Part shown: piece after piece, positions 17,701-25,456 of the stretch | How positions within the stretch are numbered: the first letter of the stretch is position 1 | Layout of the letters: each line of letters starts with the position of its first letter | Source of the DNA: an uncultured Dyadobacter sp. | GTDB lineage: Bacteria > Bacteroidota > Bacteroidia > Cytophagales > Spirosomataceae | Length of the DNA stretch: 64,000 nucleotides | Assembly (NCBI RefSeq): GCF_946482605.1 | Contig: NZ_CAMLSE010000002.1 | Span: forward strand, 558,001 to 622,000 | Direction of reading: 5' to 3' | Made by a program: the position numbers and the translations under genes | Notes under the pieces: generated by a model | What the model saw: only the letters and a program-made list of their open reading frames with translations | What the model was told of the DNA's origin: nothing | Databases searched by the model: none

Positions 17701-18301
17701 CTTCGAACACGTTCCGATCATCATCTTTACCGGAAAGAGCCTTTCGATGACCGAGGAGCTCCGGATCAAGCAATATGCCGATTCGATCATCGTCAAAACC
17801 GCCCATTCCTATCAGCGGATGCTCGATGAAGTCTCTCTCTTCCTGCATGTCGTGGAAGAAAATAAAAAGTCGGGCAGGCAGAACGGCGAGCCAGGCAGGC
17901 TAGGAGGCCTTGGGGAAATCCTGAACAATAAAACCGTGCTGATAGCCGATGACGACGTCAGGAACATTTTCTCTCTTTCCAAATCATTGGAAAATTACAA
18001 AATGAATGTGATCACTGCCCTGGACGGCAAAGAGGCACTTCAAAAACTGCAAGACACCCCGGATGTGGACGTGGTCCTGCTCGACATGATGATGCCGCAA
18101 ATGGACGGATATGAAACGGCCAGGCGCATCCGCGAAAATCCCCGCTGGCGCAACCTGCCTGTCATTGCCGTCACTGCCAAAGCGATGACCGGCGACCGGG
18201 AAAAATGCATCAATGCCGGCGCTTCTGACTATATTACCAAACCCGTCGATATCGACCAGCTGATGTCGCTGCTTCGGGTGTGGCTTTATGAAAAATCCTG
18301 A
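14702..18301 (+). CDS. CHASE3-HAMP-GAF hybrid histidine kinase with three receivers
   Basis: A 1199-aa membrane sensor. Order: transmembrane helix (about 11-31), extracytoplasmic CHASE3 (ETGQRGFLVTSDPQFLDPY near 65), second helix (about 186-205), HAMP, GAF (about 300-440), a long Gln/Glu-rich coiled coil (445-520), HisKA (NMSHELRTPLNS near 533), HATPase, then three receivers beginning near 808 (phospho-Asp in LLDIQLP), 931 (LDMGIPD) and 1078 (LLDMMMPQMDGYE). The middle receiver has IPD in place of the usual MP, so it may be degenerate. It starts 13 bp after the first kinase and is followed 8 bp later by a single receiver. The signal is unknown. Confidence 0.93.
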   Translation: MKKVSNSIIQQLQIVFSFSILLLFFSLLASYYSTQKLINNSELVNHTNQVLIEAESIMSHMKDAETGQRGFLVTSDPQFLDPYNGAYEKTTTSHNNLVELTADNPQQQKNLREVKALYEAKFGQMQNIIDMAKKDPHFLRDTDARLREMVRGKKIMDDLRLATERIKSEESDILVARLEQQQIYIKYTPILLVAAALISILITISAYLRIKNDMDKRIAQQRIDEEKYTDTLQRISHIEQVTQQVSSGDYSARSRDERDDEIGRISYALNKMTGSLEQTFNELSVQNWLQTGEVQINDAIRGERVLKKLSSNLINTLTSYAGAQLGTIYILNNNWHFSLTGSFAAQNAPEKLVAGHGLAGQVIESKKALLVRDIPENYLKVTSSLGDSTPAAIAILPIVYSYECIGIIELGFLKSPDGLTMKFLEDNLETIASGINSALDYVKLQNFLEETQAQAEELQTQHNELENLNAELEAQSQKLQASDEELRVQQEELQQTNEELEERSGLLEEKNLEILKKAEELELTTRYKSEFLANMSHELRTPLNSILLLSRLLSENDEQNLTTEQIEYATVIQSSGNGLLGLIDEILDLSKIEAGKMDLDYVTVSVKEISEDMKGLFAPVAREKGLGFSVNVASDVPPVIETDKMRMEQILKNLVSNALKFTSEGSVDITIRLQDGNDRMLCISVRDTGIGVAPEKQHHIFEAFQQADGSTKRKYGGTGLGLSISRELAKLLGGEITLSSAVGQGSEFTLFIPLRQSYGLTEPDTGNIFGNHHEETGVKSQKAENQFISTIIPESIPDDRAIISEREKAILIVEDDTFFAKSLLDYTRRQGYKGIVAVRGDEGLELAKTFKPMGILLDIQLPVVSGWEVMDQLKKDPETRHIPVHIMSSHRVKNESLMKGAVDFIDKPVAVERMDEVFKKIEYVISKKSKKVLIVEDNSMHAKALAYYLGTFDINSELKSDIDEGIHALTANEADCVILDMGIPDKKAYDILEEARKNPGFEHVPIIIFTGKSLSMTEELRIKQYADSIIVKTAHSYQRMLDEVSLFLHVVEENKKSGRQNGEPGRLGGLGEILNNKTVLIADDDVRNIFSLSKSLENYKMNVITALDGKEALQKLQDTPDVDVVLLDMMMPQMDGYETARRIRENPRWRNLPVIAVTAKAMTGDREKCINAGASDYITKPVDIDQLMSLLRVWLYEKS

Positions 18302-18309
18302 CCCTCTAC

Positions 18310-18675
18310 ATGAACAAGAAAAAAATCATGATTATCGACGACGATGCCCGGAACATCTTCGCGCTCAAAGCGACCCTGAAATCCAAGGGATTCGACTGCA
18401 TCGCCTGCTCCGGGGCCCCCGAAGCACTGCATATCCTGCGTACGGAAGAACCCGTTGACGCAGTCCTGATCGACATGATGATGCCCGAAATGGATGGATA
18501 TGAAGCCATTCCACTCATCAAAGACATTGGAAGCAGACAGGCCACGCCCGTATTTGCGGTCACAGCGCAGGCTATGGTAGGCGACCGGGAAAAATGCCTG
18601 CAGGCCGGGGCCGACGACTACATTTCCAAGCCTATCGATGTTGAAAAACTATTGAAGTTGCTTAACGCCATTTAA
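18310..18675 (+). CDS. Single-domain response regulator
   Basis: A 121-aa stand-alone receiver: acidic pair in MIIDDDARNIF, phospho-Asp in VLIDMMMPEMDGYE, conserved Thr in VFAVTAQAM and Lys in YISKPIDVEKL. No output domain. It closely resembles the third receiver of the preceding hybrid kinase (both have ARNIF/RNIF, MMMP and the GDREKC block), so it probably arose by duplication and acts as a diffusible phosphate carrier or sink. It lies 8 bp after the hybrid kinase and 3 bp before cheR. Confidence 0.93.
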   Translation: MNKKKIMIIDDDARNIFALKATLKSKGFDCIACSGAPEALHILRTEEPVDAVLIDMMMPEMDGYEAIPLIKDIGSRQATPVFAVTAQAMVGDREKCLQAGADDYISKPIDVEKLLKLLNAI

Positions 18676-18678
18676 CGT

Positions 18679-19488
18679 ATGATGGACGAGGAAGATATCG
18701 ATCTTTTACTCAACGACCTGTTCGATCTATACGGCTACGACTTCACCAGGTATTCCAGGGCATCGCTGAAACGCCGCATTGTACGGCTGTGCTCGCTGGA
18801 CAAATTCCCCAGCTTTGCGGAATTGCGTTACCACGTCAGGACTGACCCCACCTATCTCAAACGTTTTGTGGAAGAGATCACCGTGAATGTAACCGAGATG
18901 TTCCGCGACCCTTCGTTCTACAAGTCACTTCGTGAAGACATTCTGCCGGTACTGGGGACCAAGCCATTCATCCGGATCTGGCATGCGGGTTGTTCCACGG
19001 GAGAGGAGGTGTATTCGATGGCCATTCTTCTTAAAGAGGCAAACCTGCTCCGGAGATCTCTGCTGTACGCGACAGATCTCAACCCAAGCGTTCTCGAGAA
19101 AGTGCGGAAAGGCATTTTTCCGCTGTCGCTGATGAAGCAGTATTCGGAAAACTACATTACATCCGGGGGAACCAACGATTTTTCGGCCTATTATACGGCC
19201 CAGTACGGGCAGGCCAAATTCGACAGCGAGCTCGCCGAGAAAATCATTATCTCGACCCACAACCTGGTGTCCGACAGTTCGTTCAATGAATTTGATCTGA
19301 TACTCTGCCGGAATGTCCTTATTTACTTTGATAAAGACCTGCAAGACAGGGTTTTGAAATTGTTCGACGCAAGCCTGGGCACACTGGGATACCTGGCATT
19401 GGGAACCAAGGAAACATTGAAATTTTCGGCCGTACAAAACAAGTTCAAGCAGCTTAACCGGGAGAAAATATGGAAAAAAATCATGTAG
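18679..19488 (+). CDS. cheR: CheR-type protein-glutamate O-methyltransferase
   Basis: A 269-aa SAM-dependent methyltransferase. The N-terminal helical CheR domain (about 1-70) precedes a Rossmann domain with WHAGCSTGEEVYSMA as SAM motif, then LYATDLNP and FDLILCRNVLIYFD, all diagnostic of CheR. Classical CheR methylates chemoreceptors, but no methyl-accepting protein, CheA or CheW is in the window. Together with CheB and hybrid kinases it more likely forms a CheB/CheR-type signalling module acting on a kinase or an unknown protein. Its last 19 bases overlap cheB. Confidence 0.92.
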   Translation: MMDEEDIDLLLNDLFDLYGYDFTRYSRASLKRRIVRLCSLDKFPSFAELRYHVRTDPTYLKRFVEEITVNVTEMFRDPSFYKSLREDILPVLGTKPFIRIWHAGCSTGEEVYSMAILLKEANLLRRSLLYATDLNPSVLEKVRKGIFPLSLMKQYSENYITSGGTNDFSAYYTAQYGQAKFDSELAEKIIISTHNLVSDSSFNEFDLILCRNVLIYFDKDLQDRVLKLFDASLGTLGYLALGTKETLKFSAVQNKFKQLNREKIWKKIM

Positions 19489-20051
19489 CGAATGCATGCG
19501 ATTTCCTGGTAATCGGTGGCTCGGCAGGCAGTCTGGAAGTGTTGTTCAAACTCCTTCCGCTACTCCGCGGCGACCTTCCCTTTCCGGTCGGACTGGTTTT
19601 GCACCGGCGCAACTCCGCTGATTCATCCCTGACCGGGTTGCTGGCGTCCAAAACCCTCAACCCTACGCGGGAGGTGGAGGACAAAGACCCTGTTCAGCCG
19701 GGGACGATCTACCTCGCCCCTGCCGACTATCATCTCCTGATCGAGCGGGATTGTACGTTCTCCCTGGACTATTCCGAAAAGGTAAATTTCAGCCGTCCAA
19801 GCATCGATGTTACATTCGAATCGGCAGCAGAAGTATTCGGGGCGGGCCTGGTGGCGATCCTGTTGTCGGGCGCCAATGAGGACGGCACGGCGGGCCTGAC
19901 GGCCGTAAAAAAAGCGCATGGTACCGTTGTGGTCCAGGATCCCGGTACCGCTCAGATGCCCTTCATGCCACATCACGCGATGACCCACTCCCAGGTCGAT
20001 CACGTCCTCAATCTGCTGGAAATGGCCATATTCATCAATGCGCTCCACTAG
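19470..20051 (+). CDS. cheB: CheB-type methylesterase, catalytic domain only
   Basis: A 193-aa protein equal to the C-terminal CheB domain: catalytic Ser in VIGGSAGSLEV, His in LVLHRRN and Asp in LLSGANEDGTAGL are all present. It lacks the N-terminal receiver of classical CheB, so it would not be controlled by its own phosphorylation; the preceding stand-alone receiver could act in trans (inference). It should remove methyl or amide groups from Glu side chains written by CheR. It overlaps cheR by 19 bp and is the last gene of the operon. Confidence 0.92.
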   Translation: MEKNHVANACDFLVIGGSAGSLEVLFKLLPLLRGDLPFPVGLVLHRRNSADSSLTGLLASKTLNPTREVEDKDPVQPGTIYLAPADYHLLIERDCTFSLDYSEKVNFSRPSIDVTFESAAEVFGAGLVAILLSGANEDGTAGLTAVKKAHGTVVVQDPGTAQMPFMPHHAMTHSQVDHVLNLLEMAIFINALH

Positions 20052-20183
20052 CATTCCACGGCCGATCGTTGATTTCTACCACAAAAGGCGTTTTCAGTCC
20101 TTCTTTTTAAATGCTTTTATAAAGAAATTTGTACAAGAGGATCAGACATCCCGAGCCTTTGTAAGCGACTAAACAGCACGATC

Positions 20184-20567
20184 ATGGCAAAGCCCAGTAA
20201 ATTATATAGCGTCCTATTCAACAAATGCCCCCGCTGCGGTGAAGGCGACTTTTTCATCACTAAAAGCGCATATAACCTCCGCAATTTTGATAAAATGAAC
20301 CGGAACTGCCCGCACTGCGGAGCCGATCTGGTTCCTGAGCCCGGGTTTTACCAGGGTGCACTCTACATGAGCTATGCGTTTTATGTCGCATTCATGGTGA
20401 TCTACTTTCTGATTTTCGTGAATTTTTTCGAACAATACCTGGACTACTTCCTGATCAGCATTATCCCGATCCTGATCATTCTGACGCCTCTTTTTTACAG
20501 ATTGGCGCGTCGTTCGTGGCTGGCCTTGTTCATCAAGCCTATTCCATCTGAGAAACGGTCCGCATAG
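20184..20567 (+). CDS. DUF983 family membrane protein with zinc ribbon
   Basis: A 127-aa protein with two CPxCG knuckles (CPRCGEGDFF at about 16 and CPHCGADL at about 44), forming a zinc ribbon, followed by two hydrophobic segments (about 62-82 and 87-107). This is the DUF983 pattern. The family's role is unknown; zinc-ribbon membrane proteins of this size are often near respiratory or membrane-biogenesis genes, but here it stands alone, 132 bp after cheB and converging with an AraC gene. Confidence 0.88.
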   Translation: MAKPSKLYSVLFNKCPRCGEGDFFITKSAYNLRNFDKMNRNCPHCGADLVPEPGFYQGALYMSYAFYVAFMVIYFLIFVNFFEQYLDYFLISIIPILIILTPLFYRLARRSWLALFIKPIPSEKRSA

Positions 20568-20570
20568 TTT

Positions 20571-21476
20571 TTAACCCGCGAGACTCTTCCGGAAGTCTTC
20601 CGGCGTCAGGCCGGTTTCCTTCCGGAAGAACTTCGTGAAATAGGAATTATCGTTGAAATTCAGCTTGTAGGCGATCTCGGAGACTGTAAGGTCCAGGTTA
20701 ATCAGAAGCCTTTTCGCCTCCAATACGATCCGGTTGCGGATGAGTTCTCCGGCCTGTCTGCCCAGGTTTTCCTTGCAAAGCGCATTGAGATGATTGGGCG
20801 TCACATTCAACATATCCGCGTACTGGCCCGGTAACCTCAGCCGGTCGTAATGCTTGTCGATCAGGCGGATAAAATTCCTTACCGTTGCATTCTTCCCCTT
20901 TTCCGCACTTTTTCTCCTGTCTACCGAATCGCTCTGCTCGATCGCCAGAAAGATCTGAAGCAGTAAAACCCGCACGGTATCATCGCGCCAGGCCGTTGCG
21001 CGGGCATTCTGCACCAGCAGCTCTTCAAACAGTCCGCAAATGCTTTCCCGAATATTTTCACTGAGCATCAACACATTGTTGCTGCTATCCTGATCAAAAA
21101 AGGAAAACGAATCGAGGTATTCCGGTTGCAGCAGAAAGGATTTAAAAAATGAATCGGAAAAATTGACGACGTAACCTTCCATTTTCCCCTCAAAATCCCA
21201 CGAATGTACCTGCCCGGGAATCATGAAATAAATCTGGTAAGGCGCGGCCTGGAAATGGTGAAAATCAATGGTATGACGGCCGCTGCCCGCGGTAAAAAGT
21301 ACCAGATGGTAAAAGCTGTGGCGGTGCGGAAAGAACAGGCTCTGGTGCTCGTGGATATAATCCGAAAACCGGGCAACCATCATGTGGTCCTCGCGGTATT
21401 CTGAAAGCGGGCCGATGTCGAGCCGGGGAAATGAACCGTGCATGGATGGAACCGTAAAATAAGTCAGTCCCGGCAA
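20571..21476 (-). CDS. AraC family transcriptional regulator
   Basis: A 301-aa regulator with an N-terminal cupin sensing domain (HEHQSLFFPHRHSFYHLVLF, IYFMIPGQVHSWDFEG) and a C-terminal AraC helix-turn-helix pair with LTVSEIAYKLNFNDNSYFTKFFRKETGLTPEDFR. It is divergent from the peroxidase/phosphatase pair with only 69 bp between starts, so that operon is its likely target. An alternative start at Met12 (21443) would give a slightly longer intergenic region. Confidence 0.9.
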   Translation of the reverse strand: MPGLTYFTVPSMHGSFPRLDIGPLSEYREDHMMVARFSDYIHEHQSLFFPHRHSFYHLVLFTAGSGRHTIDFHHFQAAPYQIYFMIPGQVHSWDFEGKMEGYVVNFSDSFFKSFLLQPEYLDSFSFFDQDSSNNVLMLSENIRESICGLFEELLVQNARATAWRDDTVRVLLLQIFLAIEQSDSVDRRKSAEKGKNATVRNFIRLIDKHYDRLRLPGQYADMLNVTPNHLNALCKENLGRQAGELIRNRIVLEAKRLLINLDLTVSEIAYKLNFNDNSYFTKFFRKETGLTPEDFRKSLAG

Positions 21477-21545
21477 TTTAAGGTTTATTCACGACTTTAA
21501 TCCTGTTTCGTATCTTGCGGAAGTTTCCAAAACCCTGTTCCTGTC

Positions 21546-23330
21546 ATGTGGAAGGCCTTTGCATTGAGTTTGGCATTCATAGTGCTTGCTGCATCTTCGC
21601 GGCAGGGTGCTATTGGCGTCGAAAACTGCACCGGGCACTTCCGGGTCGACGCCAAAGCATTCGCCGGGCAGGTAATGGAGTTGAAGGGTGCTATCCAGGC
21701 AATGGACAGCACCGATCTCCATAGCATCGACAGCGCCAAACAGGCGCTCCGCGATTCGCGCCTGGCTTATAAACGCATCGCCTATTTTCTCGAATACTTC
21801 TTTTTTACCTCCTCCCGGATCTACAACCGGCCCCCCAAAAATGAAATCGAGGAACCCCATCTCGAATATATGGAACCTGCCGGGTTGCAGTATATCGAGT
21901 CACTTTTGTTCGACGACCCGGTTGCTCACAAAGCGGAATTGCTGCAACAATGCGAGTTATTACAGGTTGCAGCGGATGATATGCCTGCGTTGCTTTTCAA
22001 TTTCAAGGCCACCGACGCGCAGGTACTGGAAAGCGTCCGGATCGAGCTCGTCAGGATCATAACGCTCAGTATCACGGGTTTCGATGCTCCGCTACTGAAA
22101 AGCGGGCTCGATGAGGCATTCGTTTCATTACAAGCGATAAATACCGTTTTGAAACCTTATATAAAACATTCAGAAGATGACATTGTCTGGAAATACATCG
22201 CTTCCTGTGAGGCCGATATTGCCAAAAGCAGGGATTTTGACAACTTCGACCGGCTGCGTTTCCTGACAAGTTATGCATTGCCGTTACAGGAGGAGCTCGG
22301 CCGGATGATCACCCGGATGGGCTTGGGGCTCAATGCAAAGAAGGTTTTAAATTACAATGCCAAAAACCTGTTCAGTCCCGATGCATTTACTCCCACGGCT
22401 TTTGGAACAACCATGACCAGCAAGCCTGCTCTGGCGGAATTGGGCGAAAAACTCTTCTTTGAAACCCGCTTGTCGGCCAATGGAACGCGTAGTTGCGCGT
22501 CCTGCCACAACCCGGCGCTGTATTTCACGGACGGGCTTGTCAAAAGCACGGGCATTCACCCGGGCCAGACCGTCAGGCGAAATGCACCTTCGCTGTTATA
22601 TGGGGTATTTCAACACACCCAATTCTGGGACGGACGCGCCAAAACGCTGGAAGATCAGATCCGTACCGTCATTCACGACACGCTCGAAATGGGTGGCAGA
22701 CCAGCCGAAATGATCCGTGAACTGGCAAAGGAGCGGGCCTACCGCCGTCTTATCCGGAAAGTATCTCCGAACCGAAAATCCCTGAACGATACCATTATTT
22801 ACAGATCGATTGCGGCCTTCGTGCGGACGTTGCAACCTTTCAAGTCGGATTTTGACCGCTATATGGCAGGTGAAAAAGCGGCGATGACCGACAATCAGAT
22901 CAACGGCTTCAACCTTTTTATGGGCAAAGCGCAATGCGGCACCTGCCACTTTGCGCCCCTGTTCAACGGCCTGATCCCGCCACTGTACTTCCAGACAGAG
23001 TTTGAGATACTGGGCACTACGGCATCGGACGATTTGTTAAAACCTGTACCGGATCCAGATCAGGGCCGTTTCGAAACCCTTCCAACCCCTTACTACCGCG
23101 GGGCGTTCAAGACGCCGACCGTCCGCAATGCGGCTGTAACCGCCCCGTATATGCATAACGGGAATTTTGGAAGTCTGGAAAAGGTAATGGAATTTTATGA
23201 CAAAGGAGGAGGCGCCGGCCTGGGCCTCGACGTGCCTGACCAAACCCTGGCCTCATCGCCCCTCAATCTGACCGATCAGGAGAAATCGGATATTATCGCC
23301 TTTTTAAATGCACTCACCGACCGTCTATGA
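21546..23330 (+). CDS. Di-haem cytochrome c peroxidase with imelysin-like N-terminal domain
   Basis: A 594-aa exported protein with a signal peptide at 1-20. Residues about 25-280 form a helical domain in which GLQYIESLLF resembles the GxHxxE motif of imelysin/EfeO-type proteins, but the His is Gln. The C-terminal 300 residues are a CcpA/MauG-type peroxidase with two haem-binding sites, CASCHNP and CGTCHFAP, plus the GGRPAEM and PTVRNAAVTAPYMHNG blocks. It probably reduces peroxide, or oxidises a substrate, in the periplasm. The fusion makes it about 250 residues longer than classical CcpA. The next gene overlaps its stop by 4 bp. Confidence 0.9.
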   Translation: MWKAFALSLAFIVLAASSRQGAIGVENCTGHFRVDAKAFAGQVMELKGAIQAMDSTDLHSIDSAKQALRDSRLAYKRIAYFLEYFFFTSSRIYNRPPKNEIEEPHLEYMEPAGLQYIESLLFDDPVAHKAELLQQCELLQVAADDMPALLFNFKATDAQVLESVRIELVRIITLSITGFDAPLLKSGLDEAFVSLQAINTVLKPYIKHSEDDIVWKYIASCEADIAKSRDFDNFDRLRFLTSYALPLQEELGRMITRMGLGLNAKKVLNYNAKNLFSPDAFTPTAFGTTMTSKPALAELGEKLFFETRLSANGTRSCASCHNPALYFTDGLVKSTGIHPGQTVRRNAPSLLYGVFQHTQFWDGRAKTLEDQIRTVIHDTLEMGGRPAEMIRELAKERAYRRLIRKVSPNRKSLNDTIIYRSIAAFVRTLQPFKSDFDRYMAGEKAAMTDNQINGFNLFMGKAQCGTCHFAPLFNGLIPPLYFQTEFEILGTTASDDLLKPVPDPDQGRFETLPTPYYRGAFKTPTVRNAAVTAPYMHNGNFGSLEKVMEFYDKGGGAGLGLDVPDQTLASSPLNLTDQEKSDIIAFLNALTDRL

Positions 23331-25432
23331 AACAACATTTACTTTCCTTCCTGCTATGCATCGCGGCAGCTGCCGCCTACGGCCAGGGCACGCTGCTGCG
23401 CGGGCCATATCTGCAAGCGGCAACGCCTACGAGCATTGTAATCCGCTGGCGCACAGACAAGCCCGCAACTTCCGTAGTCAAGATCGGCACCAGCCCGCAG
23501 GCGCTCGGCCAAACCGTCACCGATAATGCGCTCACCACCGAGCATGAGGTGAAGGTCACCGGGCTTCAAAGCGAGAACCGCTATTATTATTCAATCGGCT
23601 CGCAGACAGACGTTTTGCAGGCAGGAGACCAGAATTATTTTCAGACAACCGCCGTCGCAGGCAAGCCTGGCAAGTACCGTTTCGGGTTCCTTGGCGATTG
23701 CGGCACCAGCGCGGTCATACAGCAATCGGTGCGCGACAAACTGACCGAATACCTGGGTAACGAGTACATGAATGCGTGGTTGCTGCTGGGCGACAATGCC
23801 TATTCATTCGGGCAGGACGTTGAATACCAGACCCACTTTTTCTCCAAATACAAAGATAATTTCCTTAAAAAGAACCCCCTCTTTCCTTCCCCCGGCAACC
23901 ACGACTACGACAACGATAATCCAGCCAGGCAGAACGATCACAAGGTGCCCTACTACGACGTTTTTACCATGCCTACACAGGGTGAAGCGGGTGGAGAAGC
24001 GTCGGGCACGGAATCGTTTTACTCATTTGATTACGGGAACGTCCATTTCCTCTCCCTGGATTCGTACGGCCGCGAGGATAATACTACCCGGTTATACGAC
24101 ACCCTTGGAAAACAGGTCCAATGGATCAAAAAGGATCTTGCCGCCAACAAAAACAAGGGCTGGGTCGTCGCTTACTGGCATCATCCACCCTACTCCAAGG
24201 GTTCACGGGAATCAGACGGTGACCCGGAAATGACGGGGATACGTCAGAATTTCATCCGCATTCTCGAACGCTACGGCGTCGACCTGATTGTATGCGGGCA
24301 CAGCCACGTGTACGAGCGGTCACGGCTTATGAACGGGCATTACGGGTATAGCAACACCTTCGACGCCTCGAAGCACGTGATAGACGCGTCGACCGCGAAA
24401 TACGACGGAAGCAACAATTCCTGCCCTTACATTAAAATTACCCCCGACAGTCGTGGCACAGTGTATGTCGTGGCTGGTTCGAGCGGACATCTGGGCAGCC
24501 CGAAGGCCGATTTTCCACACAAGGCCATGTACTATTCCGATGCGGAGGTCGGTGGAGCACTCATGATGGAGGTGGAAGGCAACCGGCTTGATATGAAATG
24601 GATCACGTCCGACGGTACCATCCGCGACAAGTTCACTATGGAAAAGGAAGTGAACAAGGAAACCACGCACGATATCTCACGCAATGCGTCAGTCGAATTG
24701 AAAGCTTCCTTTGTAGGTAATTATGTCTGGAATACGGGACAAACATCGAAAATGATCACGGTTCAGCCTGCCGAAAGTACCGATTACACGGTGAAGGACG
24801 ATAAGAATTGCGTTCAGGACGTATTCCACGTCAGGGTTCCCAAAGCAGACCCTGCGAAGTTCGCCGCATTCAAGGCTGCTAAGGATGATAAAAACCTGGT
24901 CACGCTAACCTGGACGACAAGTGCCGAAAACGAACTGTCGTATTTCGCGGTCCAGCGGTCGACAGACGCAAAGAATTTCACAGAAATCGCGCGGGTGCCT
25001 GGCGGACCCAATTCGCAACAGAACAAGGATTACAGTTCGGTAGATACGGAAAGCCCACGCTTGGCCGTCAATACGGAATATTATTACCGCATTGTGGCTA
25101 CGGCAGCGGACGGGCGGTTACTCTACACGCCCATTAGCAGTGTAACACTCCCGGATCTGGTCCTTTCCGCGGATCCGAACATTGCGCTCGATATCGAGGT
25201 TATTCCAAACCCTTCATCGGCAAGCCAAATGCAGATCCGCACCACGACGCAAGCCAGGCAGACAGCAGAGCTGACGCTTACCGATGTTTCGGGAAGAATA
25301 CGCGATACCAGGAAAATGACGATCAGCGATACGCCTGCGACATTCCTGCCCAGCGAGTTACCTACCGGGATTTACCTGTTGAAAGTCAATGTAAACGGCA
25401 GAAGCGTGGTTAAAAAACTGGCGATCCATTAA
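23327..25432 (+). CDS. Secreted purple acid phosphatase-like metallophosphoesterase with T9SS sorting domain
   Basis: A 701-aa secreted enzyme: signal peptide (1-20), N-terminal fibronectin-like purple acid phosphatase domain (about 20-110), metallophosphoesterase core with the metal-binding set FLGDCG, LLGDNAYSFG, PGNHDYDND, YWHHPPYS and CGHSHVYERS, a spacer region, and a C-terminal Por sorting domain (VIPNPSS through GIYLLKVNVNGRSVVKKL). It should hydrolyse phosphomonoesters outside the cell or at the outer membrane after type IX secretion. It overlaps the peroxidase gene by 4 bp (ATGA), which implies translational coupling of a periplasmic haem enzyme and a surface phosphatase. Confidence 0.9.
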   Translation: MKQHLLSFLLCIAAAAAYGQGTLLRGPYLQAATPTSIVIRWRTDKPATSVVKIGTSPQALGQTVTDNALTTEHEVKVTGLQSENRYYYSIGSQTDVLQAGDQNYFQTTAVAGKPGKYRFGFLGDCGTSAVIQQSVRDKLTEYLGNEYMNAWLLLGDNAYSFGQDVEYQTHFFSKYKDNFLKKNPLFPSPGNHDYDNDNPARQNDHKVPYYDVFTMPTQGEAGGEASGTESFYSFDYGNVHFLSLDSYGREDNTTRLYDTLGKQVQWIKKDLAANKNKGWVVAYWHHPPYSKGSRESDGDPEMTGIRQNFIRILERYGVDLIVCGHSHVYERSRLMNGHYGYSNTFDASKHVIDASTAKYDGSNNSCPYIKITPDSRGTVYVVAGSSGHLGSPKADFPHKAMYYSDAEVGGALMMEVEGNRLDMKWITSDGTIRDKFTMEKEVNKETTHDISRNASVELKASFVGNYVWNTGQTSKMITVQPAESTDYTVKDDKNCVQDVFHVRVPKADPAKFAAFKAAKDDKNLVTLTWTTSAENELSYFAVQRSTDAKNFTEIARVPGGPNSQQNKDYSSVDTESPRLAVNTEYYYRIVATAADGRLLYTPISSVTLPDLVLSADPNIALDIEVIPNPSSASQMQIRTTTQARQTAELTLTDVSGRIRDTRKMTISDTPATFLPSELPTGIYLLKVNVNGRSVVKKLAIH

Positions 25433-25456
25433 CCACACTTCTTTTAAATGCATTGC

